Part shown: piece after piece, positions 12,516 to 24,539 of the stretch | How positions within the stretch are numbered: position 1 is the first letter of the stretch | Layout of the letters: every line of letters begins with the position of its first letter | NCBI GenBank assembly: GCA_903813345.2 | Contig: CAIIXF020000001.1 | Location: 28,573,915 to 28,637,914 of the forward strand | Length of the DNA stretch: 64,000 nt | Direction: 5' to 3' | Source of the DNA: Owenia fusiformis | Taxonomy: Eukaryota; Annelida; Polychaeta; Sabellida; Oweniidae | Program-made: the position numbers and the translations under genes | The notes under the pieces: model-generated | The model's database searches: none | What the model saw: the letters and a program-made list of their open reading frames with translations, nothing else | What the model was told of the DNA's origin: nothing

Positions 12516-15278
12516 TAAAATATTTTAATTTAAATATTTTGTTTTTAGTTTTAATACAGTGCCAGCAGGTGTGAAAAGCTACCCACTCGTGCATTTGAGA
12601 ACTGCCATCTATATGATTAAATAAATATCCACGGGAATATCCTTGGCCAAGTGTGAAGTTAACTCCGTGTGCAGTCGTGCAAGGAGCGCACTAAACAAAA
12701 TACTATCATGATATGGGGAGTTTTTGTCTAGCCTCAAGACTGTGTACCCCTCCCCCACCCCGTGCACTTCACATTCTTGTTCCGTTGGGAAGGTGAAGTA
12801 CATGGGGGTACACAACCTCGAAGCAGGACTTGGAATAGTATAGTTTCTATATAGCTGAATAAAGCTTAAATAATAGATGTCACCCTTGTTTGCCTTTGAT
12901 TTGGTTGGGCCAGACTTCCATTGACTCAGTGCTAGAAACTTGCAATAGTCACTTAATTTCATGATTTATCAAAAAGTGTTGGTCGAATCTGTCTGAAACT
13001 CGAATGACACACTATTGGATGACCCTGTCAATGTACATATTTTGATTAAACAAGAAAATAGTGGTCGCCATACGAATAATCCAAGGTTTTAAAGAATTTT
13101 AGCATTGCACCAATGGAGATTTGGCCAAAGTCTTTTTAAAATGTCAGTGAAAATGATTTGAATTACATAACTCCATGTAAATCAAGCTATCATTGGATAA
13201 AACTTTTCACTGAATTCAAATATGTTATTAAAAAGAAATAAAAGTAAGTCATTAGAGGTAAAAAGTGCAAATCTCTTAAAATCTCATGAAAAAAAGAATT
13301 TGCGAGAATTCACAGCTATCTAGAAACTCCTCTATATAGGCATATACTAGTAAAGTAACTAGTACTATTTAGGGTGTCGACTTTTGGCAATCAACCGAAG
13401 ATACCTCAAGAAAAACCGGAGATTGCCGAAGATTGCCGAAGCTTTTCTTTGCAAACGAAGTTGGCCGAGGGTACCACGAATGTGAAGAGGACGCCTCTAA
13501 TTGGTCAAAAATAGAGGCTCGGCATTCTCCGTCAGATTGAATCGGCAAAATTCGGTTGCATGGCTTACCTTCGGTTGTATGGCTTACCTTCGGCTGCATG
13601 GTCCAACCTCGATTGATTGGAAAAGATGCTGTCCCGTACTATTTACTGTAACAGTTCTGTGAGATGGACTCGGATAAAAAGGCAACTTATCATCTCAAAG
13701 CAGTTATCATCTAGAGGCAATCTGGTTGATTTATTTACCATTGTCCAAGATGTTCCTTGTTGTGAAATCCTTATTCTTAAAATGATAATCTGGTAAAGTT
13801 TATAATTGATTGATTTTCCCGGATCAACCTGAATCAAGACCAAATGGTCAGGGAAAGTGATCAATCTAAGACCAATGATGTAAGACAAAGAACTTGGTTA
13901 ATCGCTTAATCACCAGCGATACATCATCTTGTTTATGTTGAACAGAGACCTCGTGATTACGACAACAACGTCTATCGGAAGAAAGAGAATGAAAGGGGGA
14001 GAGAGTTGGGCCATACCTAGGTAGTCTAGGTGAGGATATAAGACACTAAGGTAAATGGCAATGGGTGGCATATTGCTTGGAGGAATCCTCTTCAAGATAC
14101 AATTGGGAGCTAGTTGATGTGTGGCTACTTACCTGACCTGTGGCTACTCACTACCTTACTTGCTTAACTGCATGACAGCTGATTATCACTTGGAACTGTT
14201 AAACCCAGCTATGGCTATTTCTTTTTTTCGAAAAAAAGCCTAAAGGTTCTTTATGCTCTTTAAGTGCAATTATCGGGAAAAATAAACAAAATTATCAGCG
14301 ATGTTTTTCCTCGAGTGTCAACTGCTGATCTCAATTGAATATTCAATAAGTAATTACCTCATTTTGTAATGAATACCACACATGCCCAAGTGAAATAAAC
14401 CATAAAAAATCTCAGACTCCATTACCACACTGTAAAATATTAAACATGATTCTTTTGTGTGTATTTCTAAACGAATACGGTTCACCATTAGATGATATAT
14501 TAAAGGTGATTTAAAATGGTTTATGGTCGCCATTGATTATGCATTAATCACAATGACAGGTTATGCCCCAGTTGTGATAAGTAATAAGTGCATGCAGTGT
14601 TAAAGGCCCCGTGTAAAGTTTAAACAACTTTGTATAACATTTTAGTCTTACAATAAGTAATTGGGATATAATATGTGACATTTTCTGAGTTGATTTTGAA
14701 TTTGGCACATATTTTTGAAAATAGTTATTTTGAAGCATCACTAATATTTCGATAAAAAATGAATGTTTATTTTGCTTTGAAATAATTTTTTTAATTGGTT
14801 GGAAAATAAGGAGGGAATGGTATAAAATATTTGAAAAGCTAAAGGTACATGTAAATAACTTTTTAAAGAGACATTTTTATTGGAAAATACATATGAAACA
14901 AGTTTTTTAAGTCATGAAAAAGTATTTACAAATAATGAAAATTACATTTGGAAACATTCAATAGGGCCTTTAATACTAATATATGTTCTATTCAATGCGT
15001 CAAAAGTAGCACTTATTTCAAACATAGCTTAACATCAATTTGATTTTTCAAACTTCTTATTAGATTAATTCCTGCTCTAATTATGATGGCGTCTTCGAAA
15101 TGGCTAGGATCTTGAGGAGTTTTGAATCTGATGATTCATTTGTACTCGAGGAATCAGCGATCGTAATTCTAGCTTTTTATCTTTCTTAGAGAATGATCAG
15201 CCGGTATAATCCTGATGTAGCTATAACAGCTAAAAAATATCTGATTTAGAGATGGCGCAGTGGAAATAATGACCGACC
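12516..15278. other. Non-coding stretch
   Basis: Holds a hairpin at ~12738-12812 (GTGTACCCC / GGGGGTACACA) and a GATTGCCGAAG-type repeat at 13370-13620. A short repeat (GGTTAATCGCTTAATCACCA, ~13896) recurs at ~19188. The tail (15130-15278) is the left part of the split copy of the 11913 repeat. The 117-residue frame at 12609-12962 is not supported. Confidence 0.5.
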
Positions 15279-15283
15279 TTACA

Positions 15284-17435
15284 CACGAGGGGAAAGAGTA
15301 CCCGTGTATATACAACCTACCGCCGAGCAAAGACCCGAAGATGTCTGAAAATGTAGGGGGTGAGTTATAAACTTTTGTTTATATCTTGAATTTCTCAATA
15401 TGAGAAACAGATAAAACACAGAATTGTGTGTAACTGATAAAGTTATTGTTCCAGGCACTCATGTTTGCAAAATAATGAGTACTTAGCGCAATGTTTACTA
15501 TCAAATCGCTAAATTCAACTTTTAAATATTTGAATGATGATTTACATCTTGAATAAGTAACAACCATGGCTGTCTTTACTTCATTCGATTCAAAGATACA
15601 ATAGGTGTAAATGTATCATATTTATTTCACTGCCATACGTTGCATATCATTGAAATCACCAGTGAAAGTTGAAAATGAAAGACCCGATTATGTCACGAGT
15701 ACGATTATATAGGACCCGAAGCTACCACCGAGCTATTCCGACTATACCATGAGTAGAACCCGATGAGGTAGTGAGTAAGCTTTCGAATGAGCATATAATA
15801 TCATGACGATATCACAAATATTCCTTTTTATCCTATGCCAAGTAGAGTTTTAGGGAGATAAGTTGGTAAGATATATCCCGTATCTTGATTTTGAGGTTTC
15901 CATATCCAGAACCTCCATATCTCCCGCCATATCTCCCGCTTCGGTGCATATCTTCCCGCACTTCACAATTATTTTTTCAAAATTTCTTTTTCAAATTTCT
16001 TTTTCAATTTAAAAAATATATATATTAAAAATTTTTGGATACATTTATCCTTTTGTTATATTGTTAAACAACACTTTTGTATTTCAAAAAGTTATCAATG
16101 TATTTAAAATTTAAAAGTGGAAATGCAATAAAATGACTATGCCCCTGAAAACTCTACTTGGTATAGGATAAAGCAGTTATGTACGGTCGGTTTGGATATT
16201 GGGTTCATCCCTCGTGAGATATGCACATCTACCTTCGGTCCCTACGGTCCCTCAGGTAGATATGCATATCTCCCTCTGGATAAACCCCATATCCAAAACC
16301 TCCCAGTACATAACCCTTATTTATTTATCATATACTCCTGGCACCGGGATATAATATAATATGATATAGTTCCTGCAGCACTATGCGTCAACGTCCTTTC
16401 CGGCAAAGTTCTTTAAAACATTGAATTCATGCTTACACTTGAATCACCATAATTTCTTATGTGTCTATGGTAAGAGTGCAACCCAAAAACATTTAATTCT
16501 GCATTGCAAGCGCCATTCTACTCAAAGAACACAACTTGAAGAATCCCAAGCTTCACAAGCTTCATATCCTCGAAACGAAAATTACCGTGATCTTTCTTTG
16601 ATAATACAATACCATAGTCAAAAACATTGTAAATCCATTTTTTGCCATTTAACTCAGGCACATTAACTTTAATACTCAGTAATGGATGGTGCTGACTGAA
16701 GTGATTTATAACTACAGTGGAAGCATTTGTACCGAGGACCTGAAATACAATGTTTCGATGTGCAGTGGTAACTGGTGATAGCCATATTTTTTTCAGTTTC
16801 ATTTATTGTTCACAACAAAATGATTCACAAATGATGCAGATTGTATGTTTATTATTTTTTCATCAGCACGTCAAAAACTCGACGATATAATCGGATCTCA
16901 ACAGATTTTACTCAAGTAATGTTCGGATTCTGAGATCCTTTACTCAAGATATTTTCGGATCTTTATAATATTACTCGTCGATCACATCGGGTCCGATGTC
17001 CGATAACCTCGGATCTTTTAGGACAAAGTTTAAGTGAAGATTTTGCTGTTCAAAAGTGCTATTTTGACCTAATATTTTGACACTTAATATATTATGCATA
17101 TGTACATCCATTTACCGACCCAAGTATGTCTTATGTACGGCTCATTATCAATTAAAGCGAGTATGAATTAGAAAAACAAATCGAAAACCATTACACGTTT
17201 ACCTTATCTCTTAATTTGGACATAAAAATATATTTCAACTATAATTCTAGGCCAATTGCGCCTGCTAGAACATCTTAGTAACAACTCTAACCATCCAAAG
17301 GAATTGTTAGTGACATTATATTACCTTTATTGTCCATTTTCCTACGAGATGACATTATCAAACATTTGCTCGGCGGTATGTGCGTGTCTTGCTCGGCGGT
17401 AGGTTGTATATACACGGGTACTCTTTCCCCTCGTG
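15284..17435. mobile_element. 2.15-kb DNA transposon with CAC termini and 5-bp TSD (Transib/RAG-like signature)
   Basis: Inverted termini of about 48 bp begin CACGAGGGGAAAGAGTACCC and include CTACCGCCGAGC. They are flanked by TTACA (15279-15283 and 17436-17440). Sequence outside both ends aligns with an uninterrupted copy at 11913-12175, which acts as an empty site. Internal inverted repeats lie at 15831-15853/16147-16170 (TATCCTATGCCAAGTAGAG) and 16175-16210/16278-16313. CAC ends with a 5-bp TSD are typical of Transib; no transposase is visible. Confidence 0.75.
16518..16802 (-). CDS. Small ORF (94 aa) with weak resemblance to a LAGLIDADG-type C-terminal half
   Basis: An ATG-initiated frame inside the 15.3-17.4 kb element. 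The segment STVVINHFSQHHPLLSIKV, followed by about thirty residues with a DHG and charged helix, is patterned like the HF-x(2-3)-yPL-x(3)-K ... kkeH ... region of LAGLIDADG_1 proteins. The LAGLIDADG helix itself is absent. There is a stop codon directly before the ATG and no flanking coding exon. It may be a chance frame or a decayed fragment. Confidence 0.25.
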   Translation of the reverse strand: MKLKKIWLSPVTTAHRNIVFQVLGTNASTVVINHFSQHHPLLSIKVNVPELNGKKWIYNVFDYGIVLSKKDHGNFRFEDMKLVKLGILQVVFFE

Positions 17436-17545
17436 TTACATCATTAGAACAGCTTGATATTTGCAGGGGATTTAATAACCTTATTTATGCTTTTTTAAAT
17501 TCCAGGCTCAAAAGCAGTCTGTCTGTGGACAGAGTAACATAAGAA

Positions 17546-19250
17546 TTGTGTCATATCAATTCATTAGCATAAATAATATGACAAAAAATCATTCCAATGT
17601 TTTCAAAAACCTAATGTATCAATTAGTTTAACGATTTCGATCCGTATCTCCTCGAACAGGATTTACTGATCCTCAAACGTTTCGCTGCTTTTTCAAAATA
17701 AAATCCACATAATGGATGTAAATAGATGAGACAACATCCATTAGTATACTCTAAAGTGGAATTTATTATTCAATTACATGCTTTTACGCCTGATGTCAGC
17801 ATCTTAAACTTTTCTTATAAAAACGTGAATTAAATCATTATAACAGGATATAAGAAACGTGTTACCACATAATACCTGCCAACTTATTCAAACTTCTGTT
17901 TAAATCATCTTCAAGTTTAAATAAAGATCGAATCACTCATACCCAGTTGCCATGACCTGCCACAAGTAATTGAAAAGGGGATGTTCCTTAAGTTATTCTG
18001 ATTCTCACATCTTTCTGTCTTCGGCTAGAAATATGCCTTCAAGAAAAAAGCCATGATTTCTCATGATAAACCTTATATTACCCTGCGCGCAGAGTCTAGT
18101 TATTCTTGTATAAACTACATGAAGACGAAGTTCTCTTTTAAGAAGTGTAGTCGAACGAATGCAAAGGGTATGTAGCCATGTATGCGCCCACCACGCCATT
18201 CGATTTTAAGGATGCTGAATGTTTCAATGTCAATGAAAATGTTGCGACCCTGGAATTGAATATGTAACAACTTATATCCAACATATTTCAGAAACGCACG
18301 TCACAGAATGATTAAAGACACATATGTAAGACTTCATTAATTAGTACTTTCGAATTGCTAAGTTAAATATATCTTCACGTAATGGAATTCTATTTGAAAA
18401 AATCAAGCATTAGTTTTAAAGGCATCTTAAAAGCTGCTTAAAAGCAATATTGTTGAAATATTTATTTATTTATAAATTGTAATGGTTTGCTAATATCATC
18501 CAAAGAAGCCTTAGTTATTTAAGCTTGTTCTGTTGTTCCTTTGAAATAAAACTCAGCGTTCCATAAGAGTATTATTCTTTTAGTTTATGCATCATTAAAC
18601 ACATGTAATACTTCCAGGAACACGACGCTAAATGTTTTATGATTGAAAAACAAATTAATTAATTACCTATAAATAATAGTAGATGTAGGTTGCATTAATA
18701 GATATACACATTCTTCCATTGAATTAAATTTGCAATTGTATTTAAATGTAGAATATCAGATAATTATTTGAACTCAGCATACATCTATGATAATGAAAAT
18801 AATACACATAATTAATCATAAGCCACAATAACAGAATTGAATAATAAAAGTAAGGCTAAGTGTCAAAACAAACCGGAATTCGAGTTCGAATTTTCACAAT
18901 AAACAAAAATAACATTAATTGCGCGAAAATGGCAAAATTGAAAGCATGAACTGTTTCTAAATTATATTGAATTGCACGAGTACAGTGCACGCGATTCATT
19001 TATATAATTAAGTTCATGATATCTAAAAATCAAAAATAAAAACATATATTATTTGTGAAAAAGCATCGTATTTAGAAAAATCAAAATTCTTACATTTGAA
19101 AAAGTAGTTCAGTTGTTCGGTTAATTTAGATCGCCCCAATAATGGTTTTATTTCTAAAGAGTGAAAAATGACAAGATGAAGAAATCGGTTAATCGTTTAA
19201 TCACCAACAGCACATCATCTTTTTATATAGATTGAAACCTTACAATATAC
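17546..19250. other. No gene seen
   Basis: AT-rich. Contains the inverted partner of the 9684 repeat at 18068-18172. Confidence 0.6.
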
Positions 19251-19879
19251 TATACAGGGTGGGCTAATAAAAATGGGACACTCACAATATGTTCTATTTA
19301 AAAGAGCAGATTTGAACCAAATGTCATGAAAATTAGGGAGTATAAAGTTTGAACATTTCTGTTCATGTATGTAAACCCCAAAAATACAAGTTTTTCATTT
19401 CATTTCTCAAAGCAAGAAATCATTTCTCAAAGCAAGAAATGTAACGTATTCGAAAACAGCTTTTAAAATTGCAGAATATCTATAATTTTAGGTATAATTC
19501 TTTATTTGTAATTATTTTCCATCATTTTCCTCAAATCTTGCCAAATTAACATTGTTATTTTGAGCCTAGACAATCATTTTATGTTTAGGATAAAATTGTA
19601 AAAACATTGTGACTTTTTATTATAGAAACTCACGTTTAATGAGCATTCTGTATGAATTGTTCCGATAGTTAACGCATTGAATATCGAAACACATCGAGGT
19701 ACTGTAAGAATGAATTGTGAATGGTCACAAAAGTTTCAGGAAGACATATATAATGTACTGTAATTATTTTTCTGGGATTGAGAACTATTATTACAGATAG
19801 AGGCAGATATATTACACATTTTTTCATGGATTTTCAAGGTTTGCCCGGTTTCCGAGAAATTGCCGATTTAGACGTCAAA

Positions 19880-22579
19880 AAGTATATGTTGGAAAGATTG
19901 ATATAGGTAGCATCAACAGAAATAGTCTATGTATGACAATGTGTTAACGTTGATATATGCTAAGTCAACAGAAATAGTATATGTTGGAAAGATTGATATA
20001 GGTAGCATCAACAGAAATAGTCTATGTATAACAATGTGTTAACATTAATATATGCTAAGTCAACAGAAATAGTATATGTTGGAAAGATTGTTATAGGTAG
20101 CATCAACAGAAATAGTCTATGTATACCAATGTGTTAACATTGATATAATAATGCTAAGTCAACAGAAATAGTCTATGTATAACAATGTGTTAACATTGAT
20201 ATATGCTAAGTCAACAGAAATAGTATATGTTGGAAAGATTGTTATAGGTAGCATCAACAGAAATAGTCTATGTATAACAATGTGTTAACATTAATATATG
20301 CTAAGTCAACAGAAATAGTATATGTTGGAAAGATTGTTATAGGTAGCATCAACAGAAATAGTCTATGTATAACAATGTGTTAACATTAATATATGCTAAG
20401 TCAACAGAAATAGTATATGTTGGAAAGATTGTTATAGGTAGCATCAACAGAAATAGTCTATGTATAACAATGTGTTAACATTAATATATGCTAAGTCAAC
20501 AGAAATAGTATATGTTGGAAAGATTGTTATAGGTAGCATCAAGATAAATAGTCTATGTATACCAACGTGTTAACATTGATATATGCTAAGTCAACAGAAA
20601 TAGTCTATGTATAACAATGTGTTAACATTGATATATGCTAAGTCAACAGAAATAGTATATGTTGGAAAGATTGATATAGGTAGCATCAACAGAAATAGTC
20701 TATGTATAACAATGTGTTAACATTAATATATGCTAAGTCAACAGAAATAGTATATGTTGGAAAGATTGTTATAGGTAGCATCAAGATAAATAGTCTATGT
20801 ATACCAACGTGTTAACATTGATATATGCTAAGTCAACAGAAATAGTCTATGTATAACAATGTGTTAACATTGATATATGCTAAGTCAACAGAAATAGTAT
20901 ATGTTGGAAAGATTGATATAGGTAGCATCAACAGAAATAGTCTATGTATAACAATGTGTTAACATTAATATATGCTAAGTCAACAGAAATAGTATATGTT
21001 GGAAAGATTGTTATAGGTAGCATCAACAGAAATAGTCTATGTATACCAACGTGTTAACATTGATATATGCTAAGTCAACAGAAATAGTCTATGTATAACA
21101 ATGTGTTAACATTGATATATGCTAAGTCAACAGAAATAGTATATGTTGGAAAGATTGTTATAGGTAGCATCAACAGAAATAGTCTATGTATAACAATGTT
21201 TTAACATTAATATATGCTAAGTCAACAGAAATAGTATATGTTGGAAAGATTGTTATAGGTAGCATCAACAGAAATAGTCTATGTATAACAATGTGTTAAC
21301 ATTAATATATGCTAAGTCAACAGAAATAGTATATGTTGGAAAGATTGTTATAGGTAGCATCAACAGAAATAGTCTATGTATAACAATGTGTTAACATTAA
21401 TATATGCTAAGTCAACAGAAATAGTATATGTTGGAAAGATTGTTATAGGTAGCATCAACAGAAATAGTCTATGTATAACAATGTGTTAACATTAATATAT
21501 GCTAAGTCAACAGAAATAGTATATGTTGGAAAGATTGTTATAGGTAGCATCAACAGAAATAGTCTATGTATACCAACGTGTTAACATTGATATATGCTAA
21601 GTCAACAGAAATAGTCTATGTATAACAATGTGTTAACATTGATATATGCTAAGTCAACAGAAATAGTATATGTTGGAAAGATTGATATAGGTAGCATCAA
21701 CAGAAATAGTCTATGTATAACAATGTGTTAACATTGATATATGCTAAGTCAACAGAAATAGTATATGTTGGAAAGATTGTTATAGGTAGCATCAACAGAA
21801 ATAGTCTATGTATAACAATGTGTTAACATTAATATATGCTAAGTCAACAGAAATAGTATATGTTGGAAAGATTGTTATAGGTAGCATCAACAGAAATAGT
21901 CTATGTATAACAATGTGTTAACATTAATATATGCTAAGTCAACAGAAATAGTATATGTTGGAAAGATTGTTATAGGTAGCATCAACAGAAATAGTCTATG
22001 TATAACAATGTGTTAACATTAATATATGCTAAGTCAACAGAAATAGTATATGTTGGAAAGATTGTTATAGGTAGCATCAACAGAAATAGTCTATGTATAA
22101 CAATGTGTTAACATTAATATATGCTAAGTCAACAGAAATAGTATATGTTGGAAAGATTGATATAGGTAGCATCAACAGAAATAGTCTATGTATAACAATG
22201 TGTTAACATTAATATATGCTAAGTCAACAGAAATAGTATATGTTGGAAAGATTGATATAGGTAGCATCAACAGAAATAGTCTATGTATAACAATGTGTTA
22301 ACATTAATATATGCTAAGTCAACAGAAATAGTATATGTTGGAAAGATTGTTATAGGTAGCATCAACAGAAATAGTCTATGTATACCAACGTGTTAACATT
22401 GATATATGCTAAGTCAACAGAAATAGTCTATGTATAACAATGTGTTAACATTGATATATGCTAAGTCAACAGAAATAGTATATTTTGGATTGATTGATAT
22501 AGGTAGCATCAACAGAAATAGTCTATGTATAACAATGTGTTAACATTAATATATGCTAAGTCAACAGAAATAGTCTAGG
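19880..22579. repeat. Two-monomer satellite array (43-bp and 52-bp halves; 95-bp dimer)
   Basis: About 28 dimer-equivalents. Each 95-bp unit is a 43-bp half (with ATATGTTGGAAAGATTG) plus a 52-bp half (with CTATGTATAACAATGTG); both begin (T)CAACAGAAATAGT, so they share an ancestor. An extra 52-bp half is inserted at six places, always after a unit bearing the ACCAA(C/T)GTG variant (near 20122, 20558, 20803, 21046, 21569 and 22382). No frame is open across the array. It lies ~2 kb upstream of the GPCR promoter. Confidence 0.95.
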
Positions 22580-24430
22580 CTATGTATTTTTATGCGGAAA
22601 CATTGATGTGTAACGACATCAAATATTACACTTTTGGCTGAAGAGCGAAGGCAGAAAAACGGAAACAAGACGCAAACTGAGGAAATTTGAAAGGGGTTTA
22701 AATGACAAGTTAATTAAAAAGGGTACAGTAATCTTCATGGAACCTCAACATCATACTGAATTATCTTAGTAATTGAATGGCCTTATAAACGATTAATCGA
22801 ATAAACATTTATTCTGTACAAGACAATAATAGGTGGGGAAGCCTTTGTCTTACGTTACTGTTGTTTAATATCTTGAAACTATGACAACCATACTAGAAGT
22901 TCTCATGATCGCTTCTTCATTGGGACTTTATTTGGTTTCTGTATGGGAAATATAAAAATAAATATCAATAATAAATAGTATGTCACATTAACGAGCATGG
23001 TGCGTCATCCTCGATACTGAACAAAGTGGTTTTCTACTAATTAAGGAGAATCCCACTGAATTCGACTGGAACAAAGAAATGAAAATGTGTTTCCTAATAA
23101 ACAAAAATTATCGGTCGTAGTTATGCCTTAATTACTAATTATTTGTAATTGTGCAACAATAATTCGAAAATAACGAATAGCGACAAAGAAAAGTACAAAG
23201 TAACCTAGGTAAGTTAATCCATCTGTGTATTCTTGCATCACAATAGGATTAAGAGGGATTAGTTCTGCTCATCAAACCTGTGTTACAAATATCTAAACAG
23301 AGAAAAGACAAATCTAGGCCTCTGGAACCGGACTAAATGCAGTGATATTTTTTATCAGCATTACTTTTGGATTAGCAGGCTATTTTATTATGGGATTAGA
23401 CCGGAATAGTTAAGATTTCTCTCGCTCGCTTTTATTTCAACAATTGGTGATTCAAATTAAAGAGAACGAGTTTAGATCGCTTTGAACGACACTCAGCTGT
23501 GTCTGCCTACCCCTACCTTTGATAAACGGTAAGTTAATGTTATTTTTTAGGTATGCTCTATTTGGGGCTTTATAAGATAGGCTCTTTCATATATTTGTAG
23601 ATTTAATAGGGAAGCATTTACAAGCAAAATAATTAACTATAGAGAGCTAACAAAAAGTAATCTGTTGTAAATATTGAGATGTCACATACATAGTTCAAAC
23701 TTTAAACGTACCCTTTTAAATTCAAACATTAAATTTATAAAAGGCTCTTTCTCGAGTCTGTCAATGAAATACTTTAAATAGCTCCACATTTTGGAAAATA
23801 TAAACAAGTCAAGGATGATGGAAATGTTAATTATGTTAAGAATATCACTTTTAGGACAGCAGACAACGTCGTCTCGAGGATAAATGGATTAGAATGTGAC
23901 TGAGCTGTTGTTGGACATGACGAAAATCCAACCACTTTGCTCCTAGATACAGACTACTGGCAGGTAAGAAATGTTTATGATGAATAAAAAAACAGAAAAA
24001 GTTCAACAAAAAGTTTGGCCTGATTGTCCGCCTATAGGATGATAAATTATAAAATATAGGAAATTGAACTAAAGCTTTTTCATAACATATTTTATTTTAC
24101 TCTGACGTTTCAATTTCTTGATAGGGATTAAGACCATTCTTTCGAACGCCAAAAATATACAATATTTCATTTTTCATTTTTGTGACAAGTATGCTAATTG
24201 GACAAGTGCAATGTATGTTTATTCAAAACATACAATTCTATTTTAATTAAATGCTTTTATTGATCAGTTCAAATTGTTCAATAAACACCAGTGTGATATA
24301 TTATTTCATTTGTATCATCCGCTTATCAATGAAAAATTAATGATCTACGCACAGATCCCTAGCAGATAATAGGACTTTACAGTAGTAGTTCCTTAATCAA
24401 GAATTCCAGTGTCGGGACGCTCGGAATAAA
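22580..24430. other. Upstream region of the GPCR gene
   Basis: No coding sequence; possible leader-exon splice sites at 23528, 23855 and 23963. Confidence 0.5.
23855..23963 (+). other. Possible alternative 5' leader exon of the GPCR gene
   Basis: A segment bounded by an acceptor (CACTTTTAG) and a strong donor (GGCAG/gtaagaa). Another donor (AAACG/gtaagtt) ends at 23528, and a good acceptor (TTCTTCAG) at 24524 lies 16 bases before the ATG. Together they would make a spliced non-coding leader from an upstream promoter, parallel to the TATA promoter at 24454. Splice signals only; no coding sequence supports it. Confidence 0.3.
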
Positions 24431-24436
24431 TTTCAG

Positions 24437-24485
24437 TGACGTCACAGTTCGACTATAAAAGCGCAACAATTGATTGCCTTCAAGT
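24437..24485 (+). promoter_or_regulatory. Core promoter of the GPCR gene: CRE plus TATA box
   Basis: A perfect palindromic cAMP-response element TGACGTCA (24437-24444) sits 10 bases before a consensus TATAAAA (24454-24460). A start site is expected near 24484-24490, about 50-55 bases before the ATG at 24540. The arrangement suggests CREB/ATF-responsive expression, which is common for neuroendocrine genes (inference). Confidence 0.7.
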
Positions 24486-24539
24486 TAGTTTGGATTATTG
24501 AAATACAATTCGTTACTTCTTCAGAAATTCACAAAGAAG

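Noticed and set aside
12609-12962. 117-codon open frame (- strand), the longest in the first 20 kb
   Set aside because: No recognisable motif, it overlaps a hairpin (GTGTACCCC / GGGGGTACACA), and no splice context; likely chance.
19880-22579. CRISPR-like look of regularly repeated sequence
   Set aside because: Both the 'repeat' and the 'spacer' parts are themselves repeated with point variants; there are no unique spacers and the genome is eukaryotic. It is a satellite.
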